Of a stretch of 64,000 nt of DNA, positions 7,663 through 15,198 are shown one piece after another. Position 1 is the stretch's first letter. Every line of letters begins with the position of its first letter. The notes under the pieces were generated by a model. That model saw nothing but the letters and a program-made list of their open reading frames with translations, was not told where the DNA came from and did no database searches. This DNA comes from Hydrogenophaga sp. 2FB. GTDB taxonomy: Bacteria > Pseudomonadota > Gammaproteobacteria > Burkholderiales > Burkholderiaceae_C. The position numbers and the translations under genes are program-made. The stretch covers positions 1 through 64,000 of the forward strand of contig NZ_SCML01000021.1 in NCBI RefSeq assembly GCF_005503365.1, read 5' to 3'.

Positions 7663-7959
7663 ATGGATCTCACACTCGACCCCGTCCAACTTTCGGAAAC
7701 GCTTGAAGACATGAAGGGGTTAATAAAATTTCATCAGCATGGTGAATACGGCTATCCTGTGGTGATGCAAATGAATCTGCTGGGATGTTTATTTGAGTCA
7801 CAGCAGAGAGTTAAGGGATTTAGAGAGCTTCTGCTGCTCTGTAAAACCACCAGCCAACTATTTGATGATGAATATTTTCATTTATTGGGACAGGTTGATG
7901 ATTTCTTGATTTTTGTTCATGGCGAAATCAAGTCATTTGAAAAGCTAACTGCTAGTTAA
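7663..7959 (+). CDS. Small hypothetical protein (98 aa)
   Basis: 98-residue acidic protein encoded in AT-rich DNA, unlike the chromosome around it. It starts at an ATG with AAAGGT about 9 bases upstream and ends just before a classical TTCG-loop terminator, which supports a real gene. It appears all-helical, without signal peptide, membrane segment or cysteine motif. No family was recognised. It converges with the 65-residue membrane protein gene; both look like cargo of the tRNA-Asp-associated island. Confidence 0.65.
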   Translation: MDLTLDPVQLSETLEDMKGLIKFHQHGEYGYPVVMQMNLLGCLFESQQRVKGFRELLLLCKTTSQLFDDEYFHLLGQVDDFLIFVHGEIKSFEKLTAS

Positions 7960-7962
7960 CCC

Positions 7963-7984
7963 AATCCCGCTTCGGCGGGATTTT
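7963..7984 (+). terminator. Rho-independent terminator of the 98-aa gene
   Basis: Stem AATCCCGC (7963-7970), loop TTCG, complementary GCGGGATT (7975-7982), followed by TT. It starts three bases after the stop codon of the upstream gene. Confidence 0.85.
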
Positions 7985-8007
7985 CTTCATTTCCATATGC
8001 GCATAAA

Positions 8008-8031
8008 AAAACCACGACGAATCGTGGTTTT
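8008..8031. terminator. Bidirectional terminator between convergent genes
   Basis: Stem AAAACCACGA (8008-8017), loop CGAA, TCGTGGTTTT (8022-8031). A-run on the left and T-run on the right let it work in both directions. It serves the leftward gene at 8118-8315 and backs up the terminator at 7963-7984. Confidence 0.8.
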
Positions 8032-8117
8032 GGGTTGCTAACTATGTTGATCTGGTGAAGATCAACATTTAATGATACTTGCCTTGGTGAAAATGTTGAT
8101 GCAAGCTGTTGGCTATG

Positions 8118-8315
8118 TCAGTCTTCATTGTCAAAACCTCTCAGGTACACTGAGACAACAATGGATGCTAACGATAATGTTGAAATTATAACCACTTTCA
8201 GCCATGAAAATTGTTCATTGATGAAGATAATAAAGAAGAGAGCCCAGACCAAACCCGTGGCAATCTTTTCGAAAAGATCAGCAAGACCAGTCCGTTGAGC
8301 AGTGTTGATACGCAT
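8118..8315 (-). CDS. Small membrane protein (65 aa)
   Basis: 65-residue protein with two predicted membrane helices (about residues 18-33, ATGLVWALFFIIFINE, and 39-58, LKVVIISTLSLASIVVSVYL) and charged ends, suggesting a hairpin with both termini in the cytoplasm. AAAGGA lies about 11 bases before the ATG, and a bidirectional terminator follows the stop at 8008-8031. Base composition is AT-rich. No family was recognised. Small two-helix proteins on islands include toxins, phage-exclusion factors and plain unknowns; nothing here decides between them. Confidence 0.6.
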   Translation of the reverse strand: MRINTAQRTGLADLFEKIATGLVWALFFIIFINEQFSWLKVVIISTLSLASIVVSVYLRGFDNED

Positions 8316-8813
8316 AAGTAGATTTTTCCTTTAAAAGGTCAGGCACATCGCCATGACTGAGAGGGATATGTATCTACAGAAAAAAGGCACCCAGCCGTAC
8401 CAACCTGCTCGCTTTAAGGTTTCAGCTTGGGGATCCGTGGACTCGAGACTCAGCCTTCTTGATCGGAAGGCGGTGTGCCTCACCCATCAGATGGCAGTCT
8501 CAATATGCTGGAAAAATAAAGAGTTTTCGATCCGCTTCTCAACCGTGTCCGGGACGAGGTAGCACTGTTGTCAGACAGCACCCTTTCTGATCCCACACTG
8601 CTCAAGCAAGAACTGCTCATGGCGTTCAGCCTGATCGTGACGGTTTGTGAGCATCAGACCTGACCTATGGCTTCAAGGGGTGGCTGTAACCTCGGAGAAC
8701 GCGATGGTGCCGGTTCACGCTGTAGGCGAAGCATCTAACTTGTTCATCGACCAACATTCACCTGTCTTGGTGAAGTTTTGTGTTTCGAACAAAAAACTGT
8801 CGCCCATAAAAAA

Positions 8814-8837
8814 CTAGTAGCTCCGAAGAGCTACTAG
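8814..8837 (-). terminator. Terminator downstream of the integrase
   Basis: Stem CTAGTAGCTC (8814-8823), loop CGAA, GAGCTACTAG (8828-8837), with an A-run on the left that becomes a U-run in a leftward transcript. It lies about 230 bp beyond the integrase stop and is the nearest terminator for it. Confidence 0.75.
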
Positions 8838-8985
8838 AGAAACTGATCAGGCGAATGACCGTTATCCTTTTGGGTTTGTTAGGGTGCAATGCACGTCGCC
8901 ATGTGCGCTAGCGGGCAAACGCATTGACGGGATTGTCATGCTGTTTTTGCCTTTGGCCGTTCACGTGAGTGGCGGGTGACTGCTT

Positions 8986-9013
8986 GGGATATGTCGCCAA
9001 AAAATAAAGTCCG
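8986..9013 (+). repeat. Imperfect direct repeat, copy 2
   Basis: Second copy of the 28-bp sequence at 6981-7008, differing at a few positions. It lies 57 bp downstream of the integrase stop codon, on the island side. Confidence 0.5.
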
Positions 9014-9070
9014 TTCGACAGCGTCCTGACCTTTTCAGTCGCGCGCACCTATACGACAAAAGGCTTCTTT

Positions 9071-10228
9071 CTAGTCAAGCTTCTTGGCCAGATCAGCCGC
9101 TCGAGGGTGGTAATACCTGGCAAGCATGCGTGTGGTCTTGTGGCCGGTGACCTTCATGAGTTCATGCATTTCCAGTTTCTCGGCGAGCCGCGTGGTGGCT
9201 TCATGACGCAAGTCATGGAAATGAAGGTCGACCATCACCCTGTCATGTTTGTCGATATCAGCAAGGTGATTGATCGTCGCCTCACTGGGTGCACGCTTCT
9301 TGAACTTCAGTGCGGTGATCTCGCGCTCTTGGGCTTTTTCGTCGACACCGTGCTTTTCGAGTAGCTCACGAAGCAATCCAAATACATGGGTTCTCCTTGC
9401 GCGAGTCACTGCCCGTTCCCAAGACAACTGAAGTGCGTTCTGACTAAGTGGGAGTACTTTTCCTCGTGCAGCTTGGGGAAGTGAGTTGAGAAGAGCCACA
9501 GCCCGCCTCGAAAGCGGTGCATCTCGATATTCATCGCCGTTTTTGGTTTTTCCGCCATCCCGACCACGAATTCGTGCAACACGTTGCTCCAGGTCGATTT
9601 CTTCCCATTTGAGAGACAACAGCTCACTTTGGCGCGCCCCAGTCTCCATGGCCAGTACTGCTGCAGCATGTGGCCACACGCTGGCACACTCTTTCAAAGC
9701 ATTCAGCAGAAGATCCTCTTCAAGACTCTCGAGCCTTCTTGTTCGGTCGTTGTTCGGGCTGGGTTTACGAACATCCTCGACAGGATTTCCTTTGGGCAGG
9801 GCTATGTTCCAGTCCAGCTTGGCAGCCTTGAAGATCCGAGAGACCATGCCCAGCTCATGCAGCACGGTCTGTGGACTTACTGCCTTCAATCTCTCGTCCC
9901 GGTACGCAGACAGCTTGGCCGGCGTGATGGCGGCAAGGGAGTACGAGCCAAACTCTTCGGTCACGCGCTTGAGCACGTAGCCGTCTTGTTGCTTCCCTCG
10001 CTTTGAAGGGAGTACATCTGTCCGGTAGCGCTCAGCAGCTTCGAAGAAAGTGGTTCGTTCGGCGTCGTTCCTGGAGATGAACGAATCCGTATCCATCTCA
10101 CGCTCCACCGATCTCGCCCATGCCTCCGCTGCCGCCTTCGTGTCGAACGTTTTGCTTTGAGAGGGCCATCCATCACGACGGACTTTTGCCTGCCACTTTC
10201 CAGATTCGCGTCGCGTGAAATTTGCCAT
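9071..10228 (-). CDS. Tyrosine recombinase (integrase)
   Basis: 385-residue phage-type integrase. It has an N-terminal arm-binding region (residues 1-45), a SAM-like core-binding domain (about 60-150) and a catalytic domain with Arg199 (TGARQSELL), His338 and Arg341 (HDLRHEATTRL), His363 (VTGHKT) and the tyrosine in RYYHP (372 or 373). All catalytic residues are present, so it may be active. About 55 residues around 280-335 separate the strand region from HDLR, longer than in compact integrases. The gene reads leftward from a tRNA-Asp fragment 99 bp upstream, the usual arrangement at an attachment site. Confidence 0.95.
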   Translation of the reverse strand: MANFTRRESGKWQAKVRRDGWPSQSKTFDTKAAAEAWARSVEREMDTDSFISRNDAERTTFFEAAERYRTDVLPSKRGKQQDGYVLKRVTEEFGSYSLAAITPAKLSAYRDERLKAVSPQTVLHELGMVSRIFKAAKLDWNIALPKGNPVEDVRKPSPNNDRTRRLESLEEDLLLNALKECASVWPHAAAVLAMETGARQSELLSLKWEEIDLEQRVARIRGRDGGKTKNGDEYRDAPLSRRAVALLNSLPQAARGKVLPLSQNALQLSWERAVTRARRTHVFGLLRELLEKHGVDEKAQEREITALKFKKRAPSEATINHLADIDKHDRVMVDLHFHDLRHEATTRLAEKLEMHELMKVTGHKTTRMLARYYHPRAADLAKKLD

Positions 10229-10276
10229 CGAAGTTCAGTGTCCCGGATTTGTCCCCAAAAAAGAAAAATGGGGGAG

Positions 10277-10295
10277 AATATGTAAAAAACATATT
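10277..10295. promoter_or_regulatory. Inverted repeat beside the tRNA fragment
   Basis: AATATGT (10277-10283) and ACATATT (10289-10295) are perfect arms around an A5 spacer, in the AT-rich stretch between the integrase start and the tRNA-Asp fragment. It could be an arm site for recombinase or excisionase, or part of the integrase promoter. Confidence 0.35.
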
Positions 10296-10326
10296 GTAAA
10301 TCAAAGACATAAGAGCTGTGTATTTA

Positions 10327-10375
10327 CGGCCTGTCACGCCGGGGGTCGCGGGTTCGAGTCCCGTCCACTCCGCCA
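10327..10375 (+). tRNA. 3' fragment of tRNA-Asp (GTC), probable attachment site
   Basis: The 49 nt run from the 5' side of the anticodon stem to CCA: anticodon loop CTGTCAC with anticodon GTC at 10333-10335, the GCCGG strand, variable loop, T arm GCGGG-TTCGAGT-CCCGT and acceptor strand CCACTCC-G-CCA. The acceptor 5' strand (GGAGTGG expected), D arm and first base of the anticodon stem are absent; AT-rich island sequence abuts at 10326. It is therefore not a functional tRNA but the displaced 3' end left by integration into tRNA-Asp. No second copy was found in the window. Confidence 0.85.
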
Positions 10376-10382
10376 AAATATC

Positions 10383-10414
10383 AATGGGCTGCAGTCGAAA
10401 GACTGCAGCCCATT
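10383..10414 (+). terminator. Terminator of the tRNA-Asp unit
   Basis: Perfect 14-bp stem AATGGGCTGCAGTC (10383-10396), GAAA loop, complement at 10401-10414, then TTGGTTTCT. It lies eight bases after CCA and presumably terminated the original tRNA transcript. Confidence 0.85.
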
Positions 10415-10451
10415 TTGGTTTCTGGCGTTCATCCGCCGATGTGAAACGCCA

Positions 10452-11966
10452 TCAGCCTTCTTCGACAAAGGCCTCCTCGCGGCCCTTCTTCACGCTTGGC
10501 AGCAACACAACGGCCAGCAGCACCGCGGCCGCGACGAGCAACGTGGCAGAGATCGGGCGTGACACGAAGACGCCCCAGTCGCCGCGCGAGATCAGCAGCG
10601 TGCGGCGCAGGTACTCCTCCATCATCGGACCCAGAATCAGACCCAGCAGCAAGGGTGCCGGTTCGCATTCCAGCTTGTGGAAGATGTAGCCCACGATGCC
10701 GAACCACCCCAGTATCCAGACGTCAAAGGTATTGTTGTTCGTGGAATAGACGCCGATGGCGCAGAACAGGACGATGGCCGGGAAGAGCCAGCGGTACGGA
10801 ATGGTCAACAGCTTGATCCACAGACCAATCAGCGGCAGGTTCAGGATGACGAGCATCAGGTTCCCGATCCACATCGAGACGATCAGCCCCCAGAAGAGTT
10901 CGGGGTTGCTGGTCATGACCTGTGGGCCCGGCTGGATGTTGTGAATGGTCATCGCCCCGACCATCAGCGCCATGACCGCGTTGCCGGGGATGCCGAGCGT
11001 CAGAAGCGGAATGAACGAGGTCTGCGCGCCTGCGTTGTTGGCCGCTTCGGGGCCTGCCACGCCGCGAATGTTGCCGCGGCCAAACGGCACTTCCCCCCGC
11101 CGTGGTTTGAGCTTTTTCTCGATCGTGTACGAAGCAAAAGCGGACAGCAGCGAGCCTCCGCCCGGAAGAATGCCCAGCGCCGAGCCCAGGGCGGTGCCGC
11201 GCAGCACCGCGGGCGTCATGTCGCGGAAGTCTTGCGCCGTCGGCCACAGGCCGCTGACCTTGGCGGTGAACACTTCCCGATCCTGGTCCGGCTTGGCCAG
11301 GTTGGCGATGATCTCGCCGTAGCCGAAGATGCCCATCGCGATCGCGATAAAGCTGATGCCGTCGGTGAGCTCCGGGATGTCGAACGAGAAGCGCGCCACG
11401 CCGGAATTGACGTCCGTGCCCACCAGCCCGATCAGCAGGCCGGTGACCACCATGCACAGCGCCTTGATGAGCGAACCCGAGGCCAGCACCACGGCGCCGA
11501 TCAGGCCGACGATCATCAGGGAGAAGTACTCGGCGGGTCCAAACGTGAGGGCGATCTCGGTGAGCGGTGGCGCGAATGCCGCGAGCACCAGCGTGGCCAC
11601 GCTGCCGGCGAAGAACGAGCCCAGACCCGCTGCCGCCAGCGCGGCCCCCGCGCGGCCGTTCTGGGCCATCTTGTGGCCGTCAATGACCGTCACCACGGAT
11701 GACGCTTCACCCGGCAAGTTCACCAGGATGGCGGTCGTGGATCCGCCGTACTGCGAGCCGTAGTAAATGCCCGCGAGCATGATCAGCGCGGCCACCGGCG
11801 GCAGCCCGTACGTGGCGGGCAGCAGCATCGCGATGGTCGCCGTCGGGCCAACTCCCGGGAGCACGCCGATCAGCGTGCCCAGCATGCAGCCGATGAAGGC
11901 GTAGAGCAGGTTCTGCAGTGTGAACGCCGCGCCGAAGCCGACGCTCAGGTGGTCGAGTAGTTCCAT
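10452..11966 (-). CDS. tctA: Tripartite tricarboxylate transporter, large permease TctA
   Basis: 504-residue, strongly hydrophobic inner-membrane protein of the TctA family (about 11-12 helices). It is the translocating subunit of secondary transporters that take carboxylates or aromatic acids from periplasmic Bug proteins. Conserved blocks include [17 protein letters not shown] near residue 38, [16 protein letters not shown] near 66, [20 protein letters not shown] in the middle and [20 protein letters not shown] later. Length is normal. It starts 6 bp after the tctB stop, so tctB-tctA form an operon. It is the only TctA in the window and may serve several of the six Bug proteins found here. 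Confidence 0.95.
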   Translation of the reverse strand: MELLDHLSVGFGAAFTLQNLLYAFIGCMLGTLIGVLPGVGPTATIAMLLPATYGLPPVAALIMLAGIYYGSQYGGSTTAILVNLPGEASSVVTVIDGHKMAQNGRAGAALAAAGLGSFFAGSVATLVLAAFAPPLTEIALTFGPAEYFSLMIVGLIGAVVLASGSLIKALCMVVTGLLIGLVGTDVNSGVARFSFDIPELTDGISFIAIAMGIFGYGEIIANLAKPDQDREVFTAKVSGLWPTAQDFRDMTPAVLRGTALGSALGILPGGGSLLSAFASYTIEKKLKPRRGEVPFGRGNIRGVAGPEAANNAGAQTSFIPLLTLGIPGNAVMALMVGAMTIHNIQPGPQVMTSNPELFWGLIVSMWIGNLMLVILNLPLIGLWIKLLTIPYRWLFPAIVLFCAIGVYSTNNNTFDVWILGWFGIVGYIFHKLECEPAPLLLGLILGPMMEEYLRRTLLISRGDWGVFVSRPISATLLVAAAVLLAVVLLPSVKKGREEAFVEEG

Positions 11967-11972
11967 TGTGGT

Positions 11973-12461
11973 TCAGTTGCCGATGAAGGTGGGCCAGACC
12001 TGGAACTGCAAGCTCAGGCCCAGGACGAAAACGAGGTAGCTGCTCACCGCGAGGATGAGCGCGAGGATCAACACGCCGCGCCATCTGAACTGGGTGCCGG
12101 CCATGCTTGAAATGACCACCACCGCGAGGATGGCCGCGATCAGGCCCATGGCCGGCACGCCCAGTGTCTGCACGCCGCCCAGCAAGATGCCGAAGACGAG
12201 GTTCGCGCCGACGATGAACAGCAGCGGCTTCCAGGCGATGCGTCCGATGGGGCCGCCATCGGGTCGGCCGGTGGACAAGGAAACGGCGACGACGCCAGCG
12301 CCCATCAAGGCCAGCAGGATGCCGAGCATCAGTGGAAAGTAGGCGGGTCCCATTCGGGCTGCGGAGCCGACCGTGTAGTTGGTCGCGCCCACGGCGAAGG
12401 CTGTGCCGATCGCCATGAACATCAATCCGGAAACGAAATCCTTGCGACTCTTGATCTGCAT
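11973..12461 (-). CDS. tctB: Tripartite tricarboxylate transporter, small permease TctB
   Basis: 162-residue membrane protein with four predicted helices (starting about residues 11, 40, 78 and 112), the size and layout of TctB, the small subunit that pairs with TctA. The ATG at 12461 (MQIKSRKDF) is chosen because family members start close to the first helix; an upstream GTG in frame would add 16 residues of poor character. It is the first gene of the leftward tctBA operon, with a MarR regulator divergent upstream across paired palindromes at 12583-12615. Confidence 0.88.
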   Translation of the reverse strand: MQIKSRKDFVSGLMFMAIGTAFAVGATNYTVGSAARMGPAYFPLMLGILLALMGAGVVAVSLSTGRPDGGPIGRIAWKPLLFIVGANLVFGILLGGVQTLGVPAMGLIAAILAVVVISSMAGTQFRWRGVLILALILAVSSYLVFVLGLSLQFQVWPTFIGN

Positions 12462-12582
12462 GGTGGAAGTGGTGGTAAAGCGGAAAGGACAAAACCTCTC
12501 ACCCGTCAACGGGCAAGAAATTCGCGGGACATGACCGGCGGAAGGAGAGGGTCCGAGGAGGATCGGTTGCCAGCCAGATACA

Positions 12583-12615
12583 TCATGTTATGAACCAATT
12601 TAAATCATGTCATGA
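12583..12615. promoter_or_regulatory. Paired palindromes, probable MarR operators
   Basis: TCATGTTATGA (12583-12593) and TCATGTCATGA (12605-12615) are near-identical 11-mers, each a palindrome or near-palindrome, 22 bp apart centre to centre, about two helical turns. They lie between divergent tctBA and marR, an AT-rich dip in a GC-rich region. MarR-type dimers bind such sites. Confidence 0.6.
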
Positions 12616-12707
12616 GTAATTTCCCTGTCAGCAAGAATCGTTCAGGAGAGCCGGGCCACGCTGATATAGTCCCGCTGCCTCATGGCGTCATGAGGGGAAA
12701 ATGCGAC

Positions 12708-13130
12708 ATGACCAAAAAAACAGAGTCGGATGAGAAGCACCGCTACGAGGCGCTGTCCAACTTCCGTTACATGCTGCGCTGCTTTCTGCGCTTCAGCGAG
12801 GACGCGGCGCGCGAGGAAGGCATTACCGCGCTGCAGTACCAGCTCATGCTGCACACGCAGGGTTTTGAGGGGCGCACCTGGGCCAGCATCACCGAGATCG
12901 CCGAGCGTCTGCAGATGCAGGTGCATGGCGCGGTGGCGCTGGTCACACGTTGCGAGGAGGCCGGCCTGGTGCGGCGAAAGCCCAGCGAACACGATCGTCG
13001 CCAGGTCGAGGTGCATCTCTTGCCCGCCGCCCGCCGCAAGATGGCGCGGCTGGCGGCACAGCATTCGGCCCAACTCTCCGCGCTGGTCGAAGCCGTGACG
13101 CTGGCGTCCAGCGTGGACGACGGCGTTTGA
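12708..13130 (+). CDS. MarR-family transcriptional regulator
   Basis: 140-residue regulator with a winged helix-turn-helix (about residues 32-100: ITALQYQLMLHTQ, TWASITEIAERLQMQVHGAVALV, then the wing EHDRRQVEVHL) flanked by dimerisation helices, typical of MarR. The ATG at 12708 with GAGGGG upstream gives the usual family length; an in-frame ATG at 12690 is an alternative. It diverges from tctBA and probably controls that operon and itself through the palindromes at 12583-12615. The ligand may be the aromatic or carboxylate substrate carried by TctAB. Confidence 0.9.
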   Translation: MTKKTESDEKHRYEALSNFRYMLRCFLRFSEDAAREEGITALQYQLMLHTQGFEGRTWASITEIAERLQMQVHGAVALVTRCEEAGLVRRKPSEHDRRQVEVHLLPAARRKMARLAAQHSAQLSALVEAVTLASSVDDGV

Positions 13131-13135
13131 GCGGT

Positions 13136-13160
13136 GCTGGGGCGCTGGATGCGCCCCAGC
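13136..13160. terminator. Terminator between convergent marR and Bug genes
   Basis: Perfect 10-bp GC-rich stem GCTGGGGCGC (13136-13145), TGGAT loop, GCGCCCCAGC (13151-13160), followed by TTT. It sits between two convergent stop codons and may serve marR and the leftward catabolic operon ending at 13186. Confidence 0.75.
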
Positions 13161-13185
13161 TTTGCGGGAGCAGGCCCGCGGACGC

Positions 13186-14190
13186 TTACTCGGGCTTGAT
13201 GCCCGCCGTTTTCATGATGTTGGCCCAACGCTTGAAGTCGTCGTTCACCATCGCGGCGAATTGCTCCTGCGACGTGGGGGGCATCTCCAGCCCCATCTCC
13301 TGCAACTTCGCCGCGACTTCGGGCAGTTTGATGATGCGGTTGACCTCGAGCGAGAGCTGTTGCACCTTGTCATGGGGTGTTTTTGCCGGCATGAACATGC
13401 CGATCCAGCTGTACGACTCCAGGCCTTTGTAGCCCAGCGTGGCAAACGTCGGGACGTTCGGCGTGGCCGGGTAGGGCCGGGACACGCCCAACAGGCGCAG
13501 CTTGCCCGATTCGATGTGCGGCTTCATCGTGGCGTAGTCGCTGAAGGCCGATTGCACTTCACCCGCGACCAGCGCCATCACCACCGGTGCGCTGCCTTTG
13601 TACGGCACGTGCATCAGATCGGTCTTCGCCTGGTCGTTGAGCACGACGCCGTACAGGTGGCCGATCGAGCCTTGCCCCACCGACGCATAGCTGAAGGTCT
13701 TGGGATTCTTGCGAACCTCGTCGAAGAAATCCTTCAAGGTCGTGGCATTGGTCTTGGTCGAGTTGACCGCAAAGATCAACGGGGCGCCGCCGAGCTCGAC
13801 CACCGGGATCAGATCGCGTTGCGCGTCGTACGGCATTTTCGAGATCAGATTGGGCGCTTGTACCACCAGCTGGTTGGTGATCAGCACAGTGTTGCCGTCT
13901 GGTGCCGCTTTGACCACCAGGTCGGCGCCGATGGTGCCGCTGGCGCCGGGCCTGTTCTCCACGATCACGGTCTGGCCCAGGCGCTCCTGAAGTTTCTGCT
14001 GGATGAGGCGAGCGAGAAAGTCGCCCGCGCCGCCTGGCGCGAAGGACACCACCAGGCGCATGGTTTTGCCAGAGGACGCGGCTGGCGCCGGAGCAACCGG
14101 TGCCTGCGCGTTCACCGATGGCGCGAGCAAGCCCATGGCGGCCACCAGAGGAACGCAGCGGATGAAAAGACGTTTGGTCGGTGCTTTCAT
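13186..14190 (-). CDS. Bug/TctC-family periplasmic binding protein
   Basis: 334-residue solute-binding protein of the Bug family. An N-terminal signal peptide (MKAPTKRLFIRCVPLVAAMG, cleavage near NAQA) leads into the mature domain with RLVVSFAPGGAGDFLARLI, NRPGASGTIGADLVVKAAPDG and LMHVPYKGSAPV, the blocks that bind carboxylates through water-bridged contacts. The ATG at 14190 follows the preceding Bug stop by 5 bp; a longer start would overlap that gene. It is the last gene of the ten-gene leftward operon. It is adjacent to another Bug gene, to which it is clearly related, which suggests duplication. Confidence 0.93.
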   Translation of the reverse strand: MKAPTKRLFIRCVPLVAAMGLLAPSVNAQAPVAPAPAASSGKTMRLVVSFAPGGAGDFLARLIQQKLQERLGQTVIVENRPGASGTIGADLVVKAAPDGNTVLITNQLVVQAPNLISKMPYDAQRDLIPVVELGGAPLIFAVNSTKTNATTLKDFFDEVRKNPKTFSYASVGQGSIGHLYGVVLNDQAKTDLMHVPYKGSAPVVMALVAGEVQSAFSDYATMKPHIESGKLRLLGVSRPYPATPNVPTFATLGYKGLESYSWIGMFMPAKTPHDKVQQLSLEVNRIIKLPEVAAKLQEMGLEMPPTSQEQFAAMVNDDFKRWANIMKTAGIKPE

Positions 14191-14195
14191 GGTGA

Positions 14196-15173
14196 TCAAT
14201 CCAGTTTGACGCCGACTTGTTTGATCAGGGTGGTCCAACGCGTGTAGTCGTTCTGCACGATGGTGGCGAATTGCGCCGGCGGTGTGCCACCGAGTTCGAA
14301 GCCCACATCGGTGAACTTCGCGGCGACATCGGGGGCCTTGATCGCGGCCGCCACTTCGGCATGCAGGCGCTGCACCACGTCCGCGGGCGTCTTGGCGGGC
14401 AGGAACAACGCGCCCCAGCCATAGGACTCGAAGCCCTTGAAGCCCAGTTCGCTGAAGGTCGGCACGTCCGGCGTGAGCGCAGGGCGCTGTGTGCCGGTGA
14501 CGCCCAGCAGGCGCACCTTGCCCGAGGCCACGTGGGGCTTGAGGCTCACATAGTCGGCAAAGGCGGCGTTCACTTCACCGCTGACCAGGGCGACCATGGC
14601 GGGTGCGCCACCCTTGTAGGGCACGTGCAGCAGCTCGGTGCCCGTGGCGTCGCCCACGCGATAGCCATACAGATGGTGCGAAGAACCGCTGCCGACCGAG
14701 CCGTAGGTGATCTTGCCGGGGTTGGCCTTGGCGTACGCGACGAACTCCTTCATGTCTTTCACGGGGAGTTTCTCGGTGTTCACCGCGAGCCACAGCGGCG
14801 TGCGGATCACGTCGGTCAAGGGCGTGAAGTCCTTCAGCGGGTCGTAGGGCAGCTTGCTGTACAGCGCGGCCGTCTGCACGATCAGCGGGCCGTTGAACAG
14901 AATGGTGTAGCCGTCGGCCGGGGACTTGGCCACGAAGTCGGAGGCGATGATGCCGCCCGCGCCCGGCTTGTTGTCCACGATCACCGGTTGCTTCATCGAG
15001 GCTTCCATCTTCTGCGCGATGGTGCGCGCGATGAAGTCGTTGCCGCCGCCCGCCGGGCTGTTCACGATGATCTTGATCGGGCGGTTCGGGAAGCCCTGGG
15101 CGGCCGCGGTCGCGGCCACAGACAGGGCGGCCGTGGCCAGGAGGGCTGCGGTCAGGTGTTGGATGCGTTTCAT
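14196..15173 (-). CDS. Bug/TctC-family periplasmic binding protein
   Basis: 325-residue Bug protein. Signal peptide at about residues 1-26 (hydrophobic AALLATAALSVAAT, cleavage after AAA-QG), then IKIIVNSPAGGGNDFIART, NKPGAGGIIASDFVAKSPADG and [24 protein letters not shown] precedes the ATG at 15173 by about 9 bases and excludes the longer frame. It lies 25 bp after the SDR stop, within the oxygenase/thiolase operon. It presumably delivers the pathway substrate or an intermediate to a TctAB permease, possibly that at 10.4-12.5 kb. Confidence 0.94.
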   Translation of the reverse strand: MKRIQHLTAALLATAALSVAATAAAQGFPNRPIKIIVNSPAGGGNDFIARTIAQKMEASMKQPVIVDNKPGAGGIIASDFVAKSPADGYTILFNGPLIVQTAALYSKLPYDPLKDFTPLTDVIRTPLWLAVNTEKLPVKDMKEFVAYAKANPGKITYGSVGSGSSHHLYGYRVGDATGTELLHVPYKGGAPAMVALVSGEVNAAFADYVSLKPHVASGKVRLLGVTGTQRPALTPDVPTFSELGFKGFESYGWGALFLPAKTPADVVQRLHAEVAAAIKAPDVAAKFTDVGFELGGTPPAQFATIVQNDYTRWTTLIKQVGVKLD

Positions 15174-15198
15174 GTGCTGTGTCTCCTTTGTTGAAATA

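Larger units (their letters stand above)
8316..9070. other. Gene-poor island segment
   Basis: About 750 bp between the small membrane protein and the integrase. A short frame at 8353-8562 has no ribosome binding site or family features. The segment contains the 8468-8498 sequence similar to the window's left edge, a terminator at 8814-8837 and the second copy of a 28-bp direct repeat at 8986-9013. No RNA gene was recognised. Confidence 0.5.

Noticed and set aside
8353-8562. 69-codon plus-strand frame
   Set aside because: No ribosome binding site, terminator or family feature; composition is that of non-coding island DNA.
10173-10376. Open frame on the minus strand beginning MAEWTGLEPATPGVTGR
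   Set aside because: This peptide is the well-known artefact produced by reading antisense across a tRNA; here it covers the tRNA-Asp fragment and the integrase start.
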